Of a DNA stretch of 64,000 nucleotides, positions 8,482 to 15,330 are shown piece after piece. The DNA is from Microbacterium capsulatum (GTDB lineage: Bacteria; Actinomycetota; Actinomycetes; Actinomycetales; Microbacteriaceae), in contig NZ_JAVFCB010000013.1 of the NCBI RefSeq assembly GCF_030865425.1, positions 1 to 64,000 on the forward strand, given 5' to 3'. Position numbers and translations under genes: made by a program. Every line of letters starts with the position of its first letter. The stretch's first letter is position 1. Below the pieces are notes generated by a model. It did no database searches. It was not told the DNA's origin and saw nothing but the letters and a program-made list of their open reading frames with translations.

Positions 8482-8907
8482 ATGACCGACATCTTCGACG
8501 TGATCGCGGACGGCACGAGGCGGGACATCCTTCAGCTCCTGCGCCAGCGGTCCGCGGACGGGGATGCGGGCACCAGCGTGACCCAGATCGTCAGCGAGCT
8601 CGGGATCAGCCAGCCCACCGTGTCCAAGCACCTCAAGGTGCTCCGCGAGGCCGAGCTGGTCACGGTCCGCGAGGACGGCCAGCGCCGTTTCTACAGCATC
8701 GAGCCCGCGCCCCTCGAGGTCGTGGACGACTGGCTCGTCCCGTTCCTCGCCGACGCCTACGGCGACTCCGCCCCCGACATCCCCGGCCTCGCCGGCGTGG
8801 TTCCGCCGCTGCCCGACGGCGCCGCGCACGCGGCCGAGGTCGTCGGCCGCGCGGCGGCGAGCGCGAAGCACGTCGTGCAGACCGCGCTCAAGCGCCTCGG
8901 GGCCTGA
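8482..8907 (+). CDS. ArsR-family winged-helix regulator
   Basis: This 141-residue DNA-binding protein opens MTDIFDVIADGTRRDILQLL, the ArsR N-terminal helix. It continues with the recognition region VTQIVSELGISQPTVSKHLKVLREAEL and a beta wing VREDGQRRFYSIEPAPL. No Cys cluster typical of arsenic or metal sensing was seen, so the inducer is unknown. The C-terminal 50 residues are an extra Ala/Asp-rich tail. The last 28 bases, including the stop, are repeated exactly at 9509-9536. Confidence 0.85.
   Translation: MTDIFDVIADGTRRDILQLLRQRSADGDAGTSVTQIVSELGISQPTVSKHLKVLREAELVTVREDGQRRFYSIEPAPLEVVDDWLVPFLADAYGDSAPDIPGLAGVVPPLPDGAAHAAEVVGRAAASAKHVVQTALKRLGA
8880..8907 (+). repeat. 28-bp direct repeat, copy 1 (3' end of arsR)
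   Basis: Starts GACCGCGCTCAAGCGCCTCG and ends with the arsR stop codon. It is identical to 9509-9536. The two copies enclose 601 bp carrying a single small membrane-protein gene, which is what an insertion at the arsR 3' end with duplication of the end would leave. Confidence 0.9.
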
Positions 8908-8971
8908 GCATCGTTCGGTGACCGGAGAGATCGGGACGCAGCGACCACCTTTCGTGGACGCGAGGAACGAC

Positions 8972-9499
8972 ATGCGATTCCTTCGCGGATCAGCGCGTGG
9001 TGCACGCGTGGGCGGCGGAATCTGGGCGGTGGGACTCCTCCTGTTGGCGGCATATTCCGCGGTCGCCGGATTCGGTGGTGCGCGGATCGTCGTCGACGGA
9101 TCATTTGTCGATGACACCGTCGGCCTTCCGCTGTTGCTGGGGCTCGCGTTCGGCGCGGTGTGCGCAGCAGCCTATTTCGCGATCCGTCCGTGGTTTCTCG
9201 GGGTCTTTCTCGCCGACGGCCTCATCGTCTGCAGGAACTGGATCCGGACCTACTCGTTCGACGTTCACGAGGTCACCGGGATCAGACTCGATTCGGCCAC
9301 CACCGCTTTCACAGGCATCGGCAGCAGATTCATCCTGTTCGTCGGTCGGATCCGGACGATCGAGATCCGCGAGCGCAACGGTGATCAGGAGAGGGCCATC
9401 TCGCTCACCTGCACTCTCGGCCGGTTCAAGACCGTTCAGGCCGTCGCCGATGAGATGCGAGCGCATGCGCACATCCGGCCGCTGCTGCCCGACGGCTGA
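8972..9499 (+). CDS. Small membrane protein with PH-like domain, probable insertion
   Basis: This 175-residue protein of unknown function has two hydrophobic helices near the N-terminus (VGGGIWAVGLLLLAAYSAVAG and LPLLLGLAFGAVCAAAYFAI). They are followed by a beta-rich segment (GVFLADGLIVCRNWIRTYSF, FILFVGRIRTIEIRER) resembling bacterial PH-like membrane proteins. ATG 8972 is preferred because GAGG precedes it; GTG 8918 has no visible ribosome site. Base composition is visibly lower in G+C than its neighbours (words such as GGCATATTCC and GATCATTTGTCGATG), and a 28-bp direct repeat encloses it. Both suggest later arrival. Confidence 0.7.
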   Translation: MRFLRGSARGARVGGGIWAVGLLLLAAYSAVAGFGGARIVVDGSFVDDTVGLPLLLGLAFGAVCAAAYFAIRPWFLGVFLADGLIVCRNWIRTYSFDVHEVTGIRLDSATTAFTGIGSRFILFVGRIRTIEIRERNGDQERAISLTCTLGRFKTVQAVADEMRAHAHIRPLLPDG

Positions 9500-9508
9500 T
9501 CGAGTCTC

Positions 9509-9536
9509 GACCGCGCTCAAGCGCCTCGGGGCCTGA
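9509..9536 (+). repeat. 28-bp direct repeat, copy 2
   Basis: Exact copy of 8880-8907, lying 10 bp after the stop of the membrane-protein gene. It preserves the reading ...TALKRLGA* of the arsR C-terminus. Confidence 0.9.
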
Positions 9537-9648
9537 CAGATCCCATTCGTCACACCGATCACACGGGTTTACACGCATCCCAGCCAGCCCCTACAGTTGT
9601 CGCAACCCGCGGCGCACGGTGCGCGTGCGGGAGAGGGGGTAAGTGGGG

Positions 9649-9843
9649 ATGCCCGAGCAGCTTCCGGACGTGAAGTTCCTGACGGTCGCCGAAGTGGCGG
9701 CGATCATGCGCGTGTCCAAGATGACCGTGTACCGGCTGGTGCACTCCGGGGAGCTCCCCGCGATCCGGTTCGGGCGCAGCTATCGCGTCCCGGAATCGGC
9801 GGTCACGGCCGCGCTGCAGAAGCCGATCGCCGACGCCGGCTGA
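9649..9843 (+). CDS. Small excisionase/MerR-like helix-turn-helix protein
   Basis: This 64-residue DNA-binding protein has the motif FLTVAEVAAIMRVSKMTVYR followed by LVHSGELPAIRFGRSYRVPE, the winged-helix form annotated as excisionase-like. Despite that name it is a conserved chromosomal actinobacterial gene: in mycobacteria its counterpart (Rv0500A) lies beside proC and the bS22 gene. ATG 9649 is preferred over GTG 9643 because GAGAGGGG lies about 10 bases upstream of it. The target is unknown. Confidence 0.85.
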   Translation: MPEQLPDVKFLTVAEVAAIMRVSKMTVYRLVHSGELPAIRFGRSYRVPESAVTAALQKPIADAG

Positions 9844-9969
9844 GCGCCGCGGAGAGCACGAGTCAGCCGAACCGGCCGCGTACGCTAGACTGATCCGAGG
9901 CATTTTTCCGTGCCCGATCCCGGTCGCCGTCCTGTATCGGCGCCCAGCCCCTGACTTAGTGAGGTTTCC

Positions 9970-10068
9970 GTGGGTTCTGTCATCAAGAAGCGCCGCAAGC
10001 GCATGGCGAAGAAGAAGCACCGCAAGCTGCTTCGCAAGACTCGCCACCAGCGTCGCAACAAGAAGTAA
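9970..10068 (+). CDS. Small ribosomal protein bS22 (AURKAIP1/COX24 domain)
   Basis: A GTG-initiated 32-residue protein opening MGSVIKKRRKRMAKKKHRKL and ending RRNKK; more than half of its residues are Lys, Arg or His. This matches the short basic protein found in actinobacterial 30S subunits (bS22; Rv0500B in M. tuberculosis), which shares the AURKAIP1/COX24 motif of mitochondrial ribosomes. GAGG stands 5 bases before the start, and a strong hairpin terminator follows at 10097. A likely -10 element (TAGACT, about 9888) lies upstream, consistent with its own promoter. Confidence 0.9.
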   Translation: MGSVIKKRRKRMAKKKHRKLLRKTRHQRRNKK

Positions 10069-10096
10069 GCGACCGCGCAAGCGAGCAAAGCCACTG

Positions 10097-10130
10097 AGCG
10101 CCCCCGATCGTTCCGATCGCCGGGGCGCTT
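10097..10130 (+). terminator. Hairpin terminator after bS22
   Basis: AGCGCCCCCGATCG and CGATCGCCGGGGCGCT form a long GC stem with a short TTC loop, followed by TT. It lies 28 bp after the bS22 stop. Confidence 0.8.
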
Positions 10131-10180
10131 CGTGCATCCGGCGTGGCGCCCCCTCGGCGGCCCTGCGGCGCCTCAGGCTC

Positions 10181-10252
10181 CGCGAGAAACCAGATCCAGC
10201 ATGAGACATGCCCGCAGAACGTGGGTCTCGTGCGGAAAGTGGTTTCTCGCGG
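10181..10252. repeat. Composite palindrome, GAGAAACCA family, copy 1
   Basis: The left arm starts CGCGAGAAACCAGATCCAGC and the right arm ends GGAAAGTGGTTTCTCGCGG. The outer 12 bp pair perfectly, and an inner GAGAC/GTCTC pair follows. It is related to 60805-60871 and 62151-62217, and sits just upstream of the rhodanese gene. Confidence 0.75.
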
Positions 10253-10285
10253 CTGGCGCTCCGGCCGTCTGGAAGAATCGAAGCC

Positions 10286-10585
10286 ATGAAGTCGATCACC
10301 GTCGCCCAGCTCGCCGAACGCTCCGAGACGCCCCTCATCGACGTGCGCGAGCGCGAAGAGTTCGCCGCGGGGCACGTGCCCGGCGCGGTGAACCTGCCGA
10401 TGTCCGAGATCGGCGACCTCCTGCACGAACTCCCGGACGGCGCCTTCGACGTGATCTGCCAGCTCGGCGGCCGGTCGGCGCGCGTCGTCGAGGCCCTCGA
10501 GGCGCGCGGCTACGACGTCACGAACGTCGAGGGAGGCACCGCGGAATGGATCGCGGAGGGCCGCGAGGTCGAGATCCCCGCGTGA
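10286..10585 (+). CDS. Rhodanese-like sulfurtransferase domain protein
   Basis: This 99-residue single rhodanese domain handles protein persulfides or thiosulfate-type sulfur. TPLIDVREREEFAAGHVPGAVNLPMSEI (15-42) is the CH2A-type motif. The active loop is CQLGGRSA with Cys58 as the nucleophile, followed by GGTAEWIAEG. The start ATG directly begins the domain. It overlaps the next gene by 4 bp (GTGA), and the pairing with a glutaredoxin-like protein points to thiol chemistry. Confidence 0.9.
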   Translation: MKSITVAQLAERSETPLIDVREREEFAAGHVPGAVNLPMSEIGDLLHELPDGAFDVICQLGGRSARVVEALEARGYDVTNVEGGTAEWIAEGREVEIPA

Positions 10586-10848
10586 TCTCGCTGACGCTGA
10601 TCGGCAAGCCGGACTGCCATCTCTGCGCGGTGGCCTCCGACGTCGTCGACGCGGTCGTCGCCGAGCTGCCGGACGCGCTCGCGGAGGACATCGAGATCAC
10701 CGAGCTGTCGATCCTCGACGACCCCGACCTGTACGAGAAGTACTGGGAGAAGATCCCGGTGCTGCTCATCGACGACGAGCTGCACGGGCACTGGCGGATC
10801 TCGCCGGACCGCCTGCGCGAGGCGCTCGCGGCGAAGGCCGCGCCGTAG
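10582..10848 (+). CDS. Glutaredoxin-like thioredoxin-fold protein
   Basis: This 88-residue protein has ISLTLIGKPDCHLCAVASDVV at the N-terminus, giving a CxxC-type active site (CHLC, about residues 12-15). VLLIDDELHGHWRISPDRLREAL at the C-terminus is the family cis-Pro and substrate edge (KIPVLLIDD). The partner is unknown; translation is coupled to the rhodanese gene through a GTGA overlap, suggesting they act in one redox or sulfur-transfer step. GTG start. Confidence 0.87.
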   Translation: MISLTLIGKPDCHLCAVASDVVDAVVAELPDALAEDIEITELSILDDPDLYEKYWEKIPVLLIDDELHGHWRISPDRLREALAAKAAP

Positions 10849-10853
10849 GACCC

Positions 10854-10896
10854 TGCCGCCGAAGCGGCGCAGAACGACCCTGCCGCGAAGGCGGCG
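10854..10896. repeat. Two tandem small hairpins
   Basis: GCCGCCGAAGCGGC and GCCGCGAAGGCGGC, each preceded by ACCCT, are near-duplicates in the gap between the glutaredoxin-like and Dabb genes. They may attenuate transcription, but no T-run follows. Confidence 0.45.
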
Positions 10897-10933
10897 TATC
10901 GAGGAGCCGCGCATGCGGCGGAAGGAGCGCGGG

Positions 10934-11236
10934 ATGGCCCTGCGGCACGTGGTGACCTGGAAGATGGCGGCGGAGGACCCGAAGGAGCGCGCCGAGCATG
11001 CGGCGGGCGTCGCATCGCGGCTGCAGGCGCTGGTCGGCGTCGTCCCGTCCATCCGCTCCCTGTCCACCGGGGTGAACTCGCTCGCGATCGACGGCAACTG
11101 GGACGTCACGCTCGTCGCCGACTTCGACGACGCCGAGGGCCTCGACGCCTACCAGGTGCACCCGGCGCACCAGGAGGTCGTGGCGTACGTGCGCTCCGTC
11201 GTCGGCGGCCGCTCCGCGGTCGACTTCGAGGTCTGA
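10934..11236 (+). CDS. Dabb-family (stress-responsive A/B barrel) protein
   Basis: This protein of about 100 residues forms the ferredoxin-like dimeric alpha/beta barrel. MALRHVVTWKMAAEDPKER is the usual opening (xLRHVVxxK), and DVTLVADFDDAEGLDAYQVHPAHQEVVAYV is the second-half signature. The exact role is unknown; members are often stress-linked. ATG 10934, preceded by GGAGCG, is chosen because the family motif begins there; an upstream ATG at 10913 would add seven basic residues. Confidence 0.85.
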   Translation: MALRHVVTWKMAAEDPKERAEHAAGVASRLQALVGVVPSIRSLSTGVNSLAIDGNWDVTLVADFDDAEGLDAYQVHPAHQEVVAYVRSVVGGRSAVDFEV

Positions 11237-11242
11237 TCGGAC

Positions 11243-11265
11243 GGCCCCGAACGACGGATCGGGGC
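11243..11265 (+). terminator. Hairpin after the Dabb gene
   Basis: GCCCCGA and TCGGGGC enclose an 8-base loop just beyond the stop codon. The following bases are only weakly T-rich. The remaining 200 bp up to 11468 carry no gene and must hold the promoter of the ABC importer. Confidence 0.6.
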
Positions 11266-11468
11266 GTTCCGCAAACCCTTGTCTTGTATCTCAGACGTTC
11301 GGATCGGTGCCGTCGGGCCGTGAGGCCCGGGATTCCGCGGGAGGAGGGGCGCCGATACCGAACCGAGATCTGCCGGGAGCCCCACCCGTCACGTCGCGGT
11401 AACTGGCCCGTGTTTAGATGGTCCGCAACCCGCACACGGACACAGCGTCCACGACACAGGAGTCGTCC

Positions 11469-12284
11469 ATGGAACGTCGCTCGAAGATCGCCTACGGTAT
11501 CGCCCTCGCGGCGACCGCAACCCTCGCCCTCGCCGGCTGCTCCGGCGGGAGCGGCTCGGGATCGGGCTCCGGCTCCTCCGCCAAGGACTACGGCCTGATC
11601 AACGCCGGCACGCTCACGGTGTGCTCGGATGTGCCCTACCCGCCGTTCGAGCAGGAGGACAAGAGCAGCCCCTCGGGCTTCTCCGGCTTCGACGTCGACC
11701 TGGTCACCGCGATCGCGAAGAAGCTCGACCTGAAGATCTCGATCCAGGTCACCAACTTCGACTCGCTGCAGTCGGGCACCGCGCTCGTCGCCGGCCAGTG
11801 CGACATGGGCGCGTCGGCCATGACCATCACCGACGCGCGCAAGAAGAACATCGACTTCTCCGACCCGTACTACGACTCGCTGCAGTCGCTGCTGGTGAAG
11901 ACCGACTCCGGCATCAAGGACATCAACGGCCTGTCCGGCAAGAACGTCGGCGTGCAGCAGGGCACCACCGGCGAGAACTACGCGAAGCAGCACGCCAAGG
12001 GCGCGAACCTCGTGCAGTACCCCTCGGACGGCGAGCTGTGGCCGGCGATGCAGGCCGGCCAGATCGACGCGATCCTGCAGGACCAGCCGGTCAACCTCGT
12101 GCACGAGAAGGCCGACAGCAAGTACAAGATCGTCGAGACCTACAACACCAACGAGTCCTACGGCTTCGCCTTCGCGAAGGGCGAGAAGGACGCGCTGCGC
12201 AAGGACGTCGACGCGCAGCTGAAGGCGCTCAAGGACAGCGGCGACTACAAGAAGCTGTACGACAAGTACTTCACCGCGAAGTGA
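11469..12284 (+). CDS. Polar amino acid ABC transporter, substrate-binding lipoprotein
   Basis: This 271-residue extracellular binding protein is anchored by a lipid at Cys24 (lipobox LALAGC). A Gly/Ser linker (25-36) follows. The SBP_bac_3 fold then shows TLTVCSDVPYPPFEQED, the ligand-facing start, followed by GFDVDLVTAIAKKL, DMGASAMTITDARKKNIDFSDPYY, QQGTTGENYAKQH and the C-terminal DALRKDVDAQLKALKDSGDY. The pattern is that of amino-acid (glutamate/glutamine/cystine) binders; the exact ligand is not determined. ATG 11469 is used because it places the signal peptide correctly. Permease and ATPase follow. Confidence 0.92.
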   Translation: MERRSKIAYGIALAATATLALAGCSGGSGSGSGSGSSAKDYGLINAGTLTVCSDVPYPPFEQEDKSSPSGFSGFDVDLVTAIAKKLDLKISIQVTNFDSLQSGTALVAGQCDMGASAMTITDARKKNIDFSDPYYDSLQSLLVKTDSGIKDINGLSGKNVGVQQGTTGENYAKQHAKGANLVQYPSDGELWPAMQAGQIDAILQDQPVNLVHEKADSKYKIVETYNTNESYGFAFAKGEKDALRKDVDAQLKALKDSGDYKKLYDKYFTAK

Positions 12285-12305
12285 CGCGGGCTCTGACGCA
12301 CTGAC

Positions 12306-13097
12306 ATGGCACTTCGCAAACGGACCCGGGGACGCATCTACCGGTTCTCCATCTACGCCCTCTTCGTCGCGGCGATCCTCGCGCTCATCTTCGCCACGAA
12401 CTGGCCTCGCATCACGAGGCAGTTCCTGGATCTCGAGCTGGTCGCGAAGATGTGGCCCGACATCATCACCACGGGTCTGCGCAACACGCTGCTGTTCACG
12501 CTGATCGCCTTCACCGGCGGCCTCCTGCTCGGCATCGCGCTCGCCCTGATGAAGCTCTCCTCGGTCGGCCCGTTCAAGTGGTTCGCCACGGCGTGGGTCG
12601 AGCTGTTCCGGGGCCTGCCGGCGCTGCTCACCATCTTCGCGATGGCGTTCATGATCCCGATCGGCCTCGGCTGGCGGCTGCCCGGCGGTCCCGTCGGCGC
12701 CGGTCTCATCGGCCTCATCCTGGTCGCCTCCGCCTACATGGCGGAGACGATCCGGGCCGGCCTGCAGGCCGTGCCGAAGGGGCAGACCGAGGCGGCCCGG
12801 TCGCTGGGCATGTCCTCGATCAAGACGATGATCTTCATCGTGATCCCGCAGGGCTTCCGTATCGTGATCCCGCCGCTCACGAACGAGTTCGTGCTGCTGC
12901 TCAAGGACACCTCGCTGCTGTTCATCGCCGGCGCCTTCGTCTGGTCGAAGGACCTGACGATGTTCGCCCGCGACGCCGCCACGCAGAACGCGAACTCCAC
13001 GCCGCTCGTGGTCGCGGCGATCCTGTACCTGATCGTGACGATCCCGCTCACGCGGTTCGTCGCATGGCTCGAGCGCCGGATGGCGAGGGAACGATGA
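12306..13097 (+). CDS. Polar amino acid ABC transporter, permease
   Basis: This 263-residue inner-membrane permease of the HisM/GlnP type has a TM1 near residues 13-30, and further helices at 55-82, 93-120, 125-150 and 215-255. The cytoplasmic EAA loop EAARSLGMSSIKTMIFIVIPQ (about 160-180) docks the ATPase. ELFRGLPALLTIF matches the conserved RGTPLLVQ-type signature. A single permease gene is present, so it probably works as a homodimer. It lies 21 bp after the binding protein and overlaps the ATPase gene by 4 bp. Confidence 0.93.
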   Translation: MALRKRTRGRIYRFSIYALFVAAILALIFATNWPRITRQFLDLELVAKMWPDIITTGLRNTLLFTLIAFTGGLLLGIALALMKLSSVGPFKWFATAWVELFRGLPALLTIFAMAFMIPIGLGWRLPGGPVGAGLIGLILVASAYMAETIRAGLQAVPKGQTEAARSLGMSSIKTMIFIVIPQGFRIVIPPLTNEFVLLLKDTSLLFIAGAFVWSKDLTMFARDAATQNANSTPLVVAAILYLIVTIPLTRFVAWLERRMARER

Positions 13098-13849
13098 TCA
13101 CCGACCTGATTCAGACCCACGCCCCGGCGATCGACATCCAGGGGCTGGTCAAGCACTACGGCGACAACGAGGTGCTCAAGGGCATCGACCTGACCGTGCG
13201 CGCCGGCGAGGTCGTCTGCGTGATCGGCCCCTCCGGATCCGGGAAGTCGACGCTGCTGCGCTCGGTGAACCTGCTGGAGGAGCCGACCGGCGGCAAAGTC
13301 GTCATCGAGGGGATCGACATCACCGATCCGGACACCGACATCGACCGGGTGCGCACCCGGATCGGCATGGTGTTCCAGAGCTTCAACCTCTTCCCGCACA
13401 TGACCGTGCTCGGCAACCTCACCATCGCGCAGCGCCAGGTGAAGAAGCGCGGCAAGGCGGAGGCGGCGAAGATCGCCAAGGAGATGCTGGAGCGCGTGGG
13501 CATGGGCCACAAGGCCGACGCCTACCCGAGCCACCTCTCCGGCGGGCAGCAGCAGCGCGTCGCGATCGCGCGGGCGCTGTGCATGAACCCCGACATGATG
13601 CTCTTCGACGAGCCGACCTCGGCGCTCGACCCCGAGCTCGTTGGCGAGGTGCTGCAGGTCATGCGCACGCTCGCCGACGAGGGCATGACGATGATGGTCG
13701 TGACGCACGAGATGGGCTTCGCCCGGGAGGTCGGCTCGCGCCTGATCTTCATGGACGGCGGGCACATCCTCGAGGAGGGCGACCCCCGCGAGGTGCTCGC
13801 CAACCCGCAGCATCAGCGCACGAAGGACTTCCTCGCGCGCGTGCTCTGA
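13094..13849 (+). CDS. Polar amino acid ABC transporter, ATP-binding protein
   Basis: This 251-residue ATPase powers the importer. Walker A is GPSGSGKST, the Q-loop FQSFNLFPHMTVLGN, the signature LSGGQQQRVAIARAL, Walker B MMLFDEPTSALDPE, and the H-loop VVTHEMGFAREV. It resembles GlnQ, with an N-terminal AIDIQGLVKHYGDNEVLKGIDL. The start ATG overlaps the permease stop. The operon ends at a strong terminator 15 bp downstream. Confidence 0.95.
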   Translation: MITDLIQTHAPAIDIQGLVKHYGDNEVLKGIDLTVRAGEVVCVIGPSGSGKSTLLRSVNLLEEPTGGKVVIEGIDITDPDTDIDRVRTRIGMVFQSFNLFPHMTVLGNLTIAQRQVKKRGKAEAAKIAKEMLERVGMGHKADAYPSHLSGGQQQRVAIARALCMNPDMMLFDEPTSALDPELVGEVLQVMRTLADEGMTMMVVTHEMGFAREVGSRLIFMDGGHILEEGDPREVLANPQHQRTKDFLARVL

Positions 13850-13864
13850 CGGGAGCCACGCCGG

Positions 13865-13902
13865 GCGCGGATCGGGGCCTTCCGGCTCCGATCCGCGCTT
13901 TT
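13865..13902 (+). terminator. Intrinsic terminator of the ABC importer operon
   Basis: GCGCGGATCGG pairs with CCGATCCGCGC around a 12-base loop and is followed by TTTT (13899-13902). This is among the clearest intrinsic terminators in the window. Confidence 0.92.
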
Positions 13903-14025
13903 CGTCGTGCGGCGGCGAATGTCATAGGATCCTCCAAGCCGCCGCCTGGGCCGCTCATCGTTTTCGTCCAACGCACACCGACTACGATGGGTGGTCGCCT
14001 CTATCCGTAGGCGGGAGAGGACCCC

Positions 14026-15330
14026 ATGCTGCACTGGTTGCTGACGCTCAACCTGGTCTCCGGCCCGGTGCCGCTGATCATCTGGGGCGTCGCACTCGCC
14101 AGCGCGCTCGCACTCCTGATCCGGCCGCTCAAGAAGACGTGGGTGATCCGTGCCGCGATCGGCATCGTCGCGGGGGTCGCCGCCGGCTACCTCCTGGTCT
14201 CCTACGTCAACGCCGCGAACGTCTTCGGCGTTCCGATGCCGCAGGGGGTCCAGCCCTGGGTGATGGCCGGGATCGGCCTGCTCGGGCTGGCGATCGTGAG
14301 CCTGTGGGGCTCCCGGTGGTGGCGCAAGGTCGTCGCTGTGGTCGCGGTCATCTCCTCGCTGCTGGTCATGACGATCGGCATCAACACGGCCTTCGGCCTC
14401 ACCCGCACGCCGGGCGAGATCCTCGGCATCAACACGCTGCCCGGCGTCGGGAACCTCCCCAGGCCCACGGGCGGCCCGCTGCCCACCAGGCCGCTCTACG
14501 AGACGTGGAAGGCTCCGGCCGACATGCCCGCCAAGGGTGAGGTGCGCGCCCTCATCGGAGCGGAGCGGATCCCGTCCTCGGGGGGCTTCACGCCGCGGGA
14601 CGCGAGCATCTACCTGCCGCCGGCCGCGCTCGTGAAGGATCCGCCCGCGCTTCCGGTGATGGTCCTGATGATGGGCCTGCCCGGCGCACCGAACCCGAGC
14701 GCCGTGCAGACCGCCCTGAACGCCATGACGGCGAAGCACCACGGGCTCGGCCCGATCGTGATCGTCGCCGACCAGCTCGGCGCCCAGCTGCAGAATCCGG
14801 GCTGCGTCGACTCGAAGAAGTACGGCGGCGTGGAGACGTATCTCAACGTCGACGTCCCGAACTACATCCGCGCGCACCTGCGCGTGCTGCCGGATGCGAA
14901 GGACTGGACGATCGCCGGCTACTCGAACGGCGGCGCCTGCGCGTTCATGTACGCGGCGCGGTATCCGCAGATCTGGGGCAACGTCGCGACGGCCTCCGGC
15001 GAGCCCTGGGCGGGATATGCGGACCCGGCCTCGGTGCTGGGTGTCGTGTACGGCGGTGACCGCACGGCGTACGATGCGAACAAGCCCGAGGCGATCCTGA
15101 CGGCGCACCCCGGCGCATACTCCGACCACTACGCGGTGCTCTCCGCCGGCGCCCTGGACAACAAGTACGGCCCGCTCAACAAGCAGACGGCGGGGCTCTT
15201 CGAGGCGGCGGGTTTCCACACGACGTTCTACCTCGTGCCGAACGCGACCCACACCGGGATCGGTCTTGCCGGGGGGCTCACCGAGGCGTTCTCGGTACTC
15301 TATCCGCGGTGGGGATTGGCGGCGGAATGA
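14026..15330 (+). CDS. Membrane-anchored esterase-like alpha/beta hydrolase
   Basis: This 434-residue protein has four predicted membrane helices in the first 130 residues (about 10-32, 42-62, 75-95, 100-120). An exported esterase-D/mycolyltransferase-like hydrolase domain follows. The domain shows DASIYLPPAALVKDPPALPVMVLMMG, then PIVIVADQLG, the nucleophile elbow AGYSNGGACAFMYA (Ser300) and a late His in NATHTGIGL. The substrate is unknown. The domain is paralogous to the product at 17879. The stop overlaps the start of the DUF2156 gene by 4 bp, so the hydrolase probably works on or with the product of that membrane enzyme. Confidence 0.8.
   Translation: MLHWLLTLNLVSGPVPLIIWGVALASALALLIRPLKKTWVIRAAIGIVAGVAAGYLLVSYVNAANVFGVPMPQGVQPWVMAGIGLLGLAIVSLWGSRWWRKVVAVVAVISSLLVMTIGINTAFGLTRTPGEILGINTLPGVGNLPRPTGGPLPTRPLYETWKAPADMPAKGEVRALIGAERIPSSGGFTPRDASIYLPPAALVKDPPALPVMVLMMGLPGAPNPSAVQTALNAMTAKHHGLGPIVIVADQLGAQLQNPGCVDSKKYGGVETYLNVDVPNYIRAHLRVLPDAKDWTIAGYSNGGACAFMYAARYPQIWGNVATASGEPWAGYADPASVLGVVYGGDRTAYDANKPEAILTAHPGAYSDHYAVLSAGALDNKYGPLNKQTAGLFEAAGFHTTFYLVPNATHTGIGLAGGLTEAFSVLYPRWGLAAE

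Noticed and set aside
9649..9843. Excisionase of a prophage or integrative element
   Set aside because: The small HTH gene sits beside bS22 as in other actinobacteria, and no integrase, attachment repeat spanning it or phage gene is nearby.
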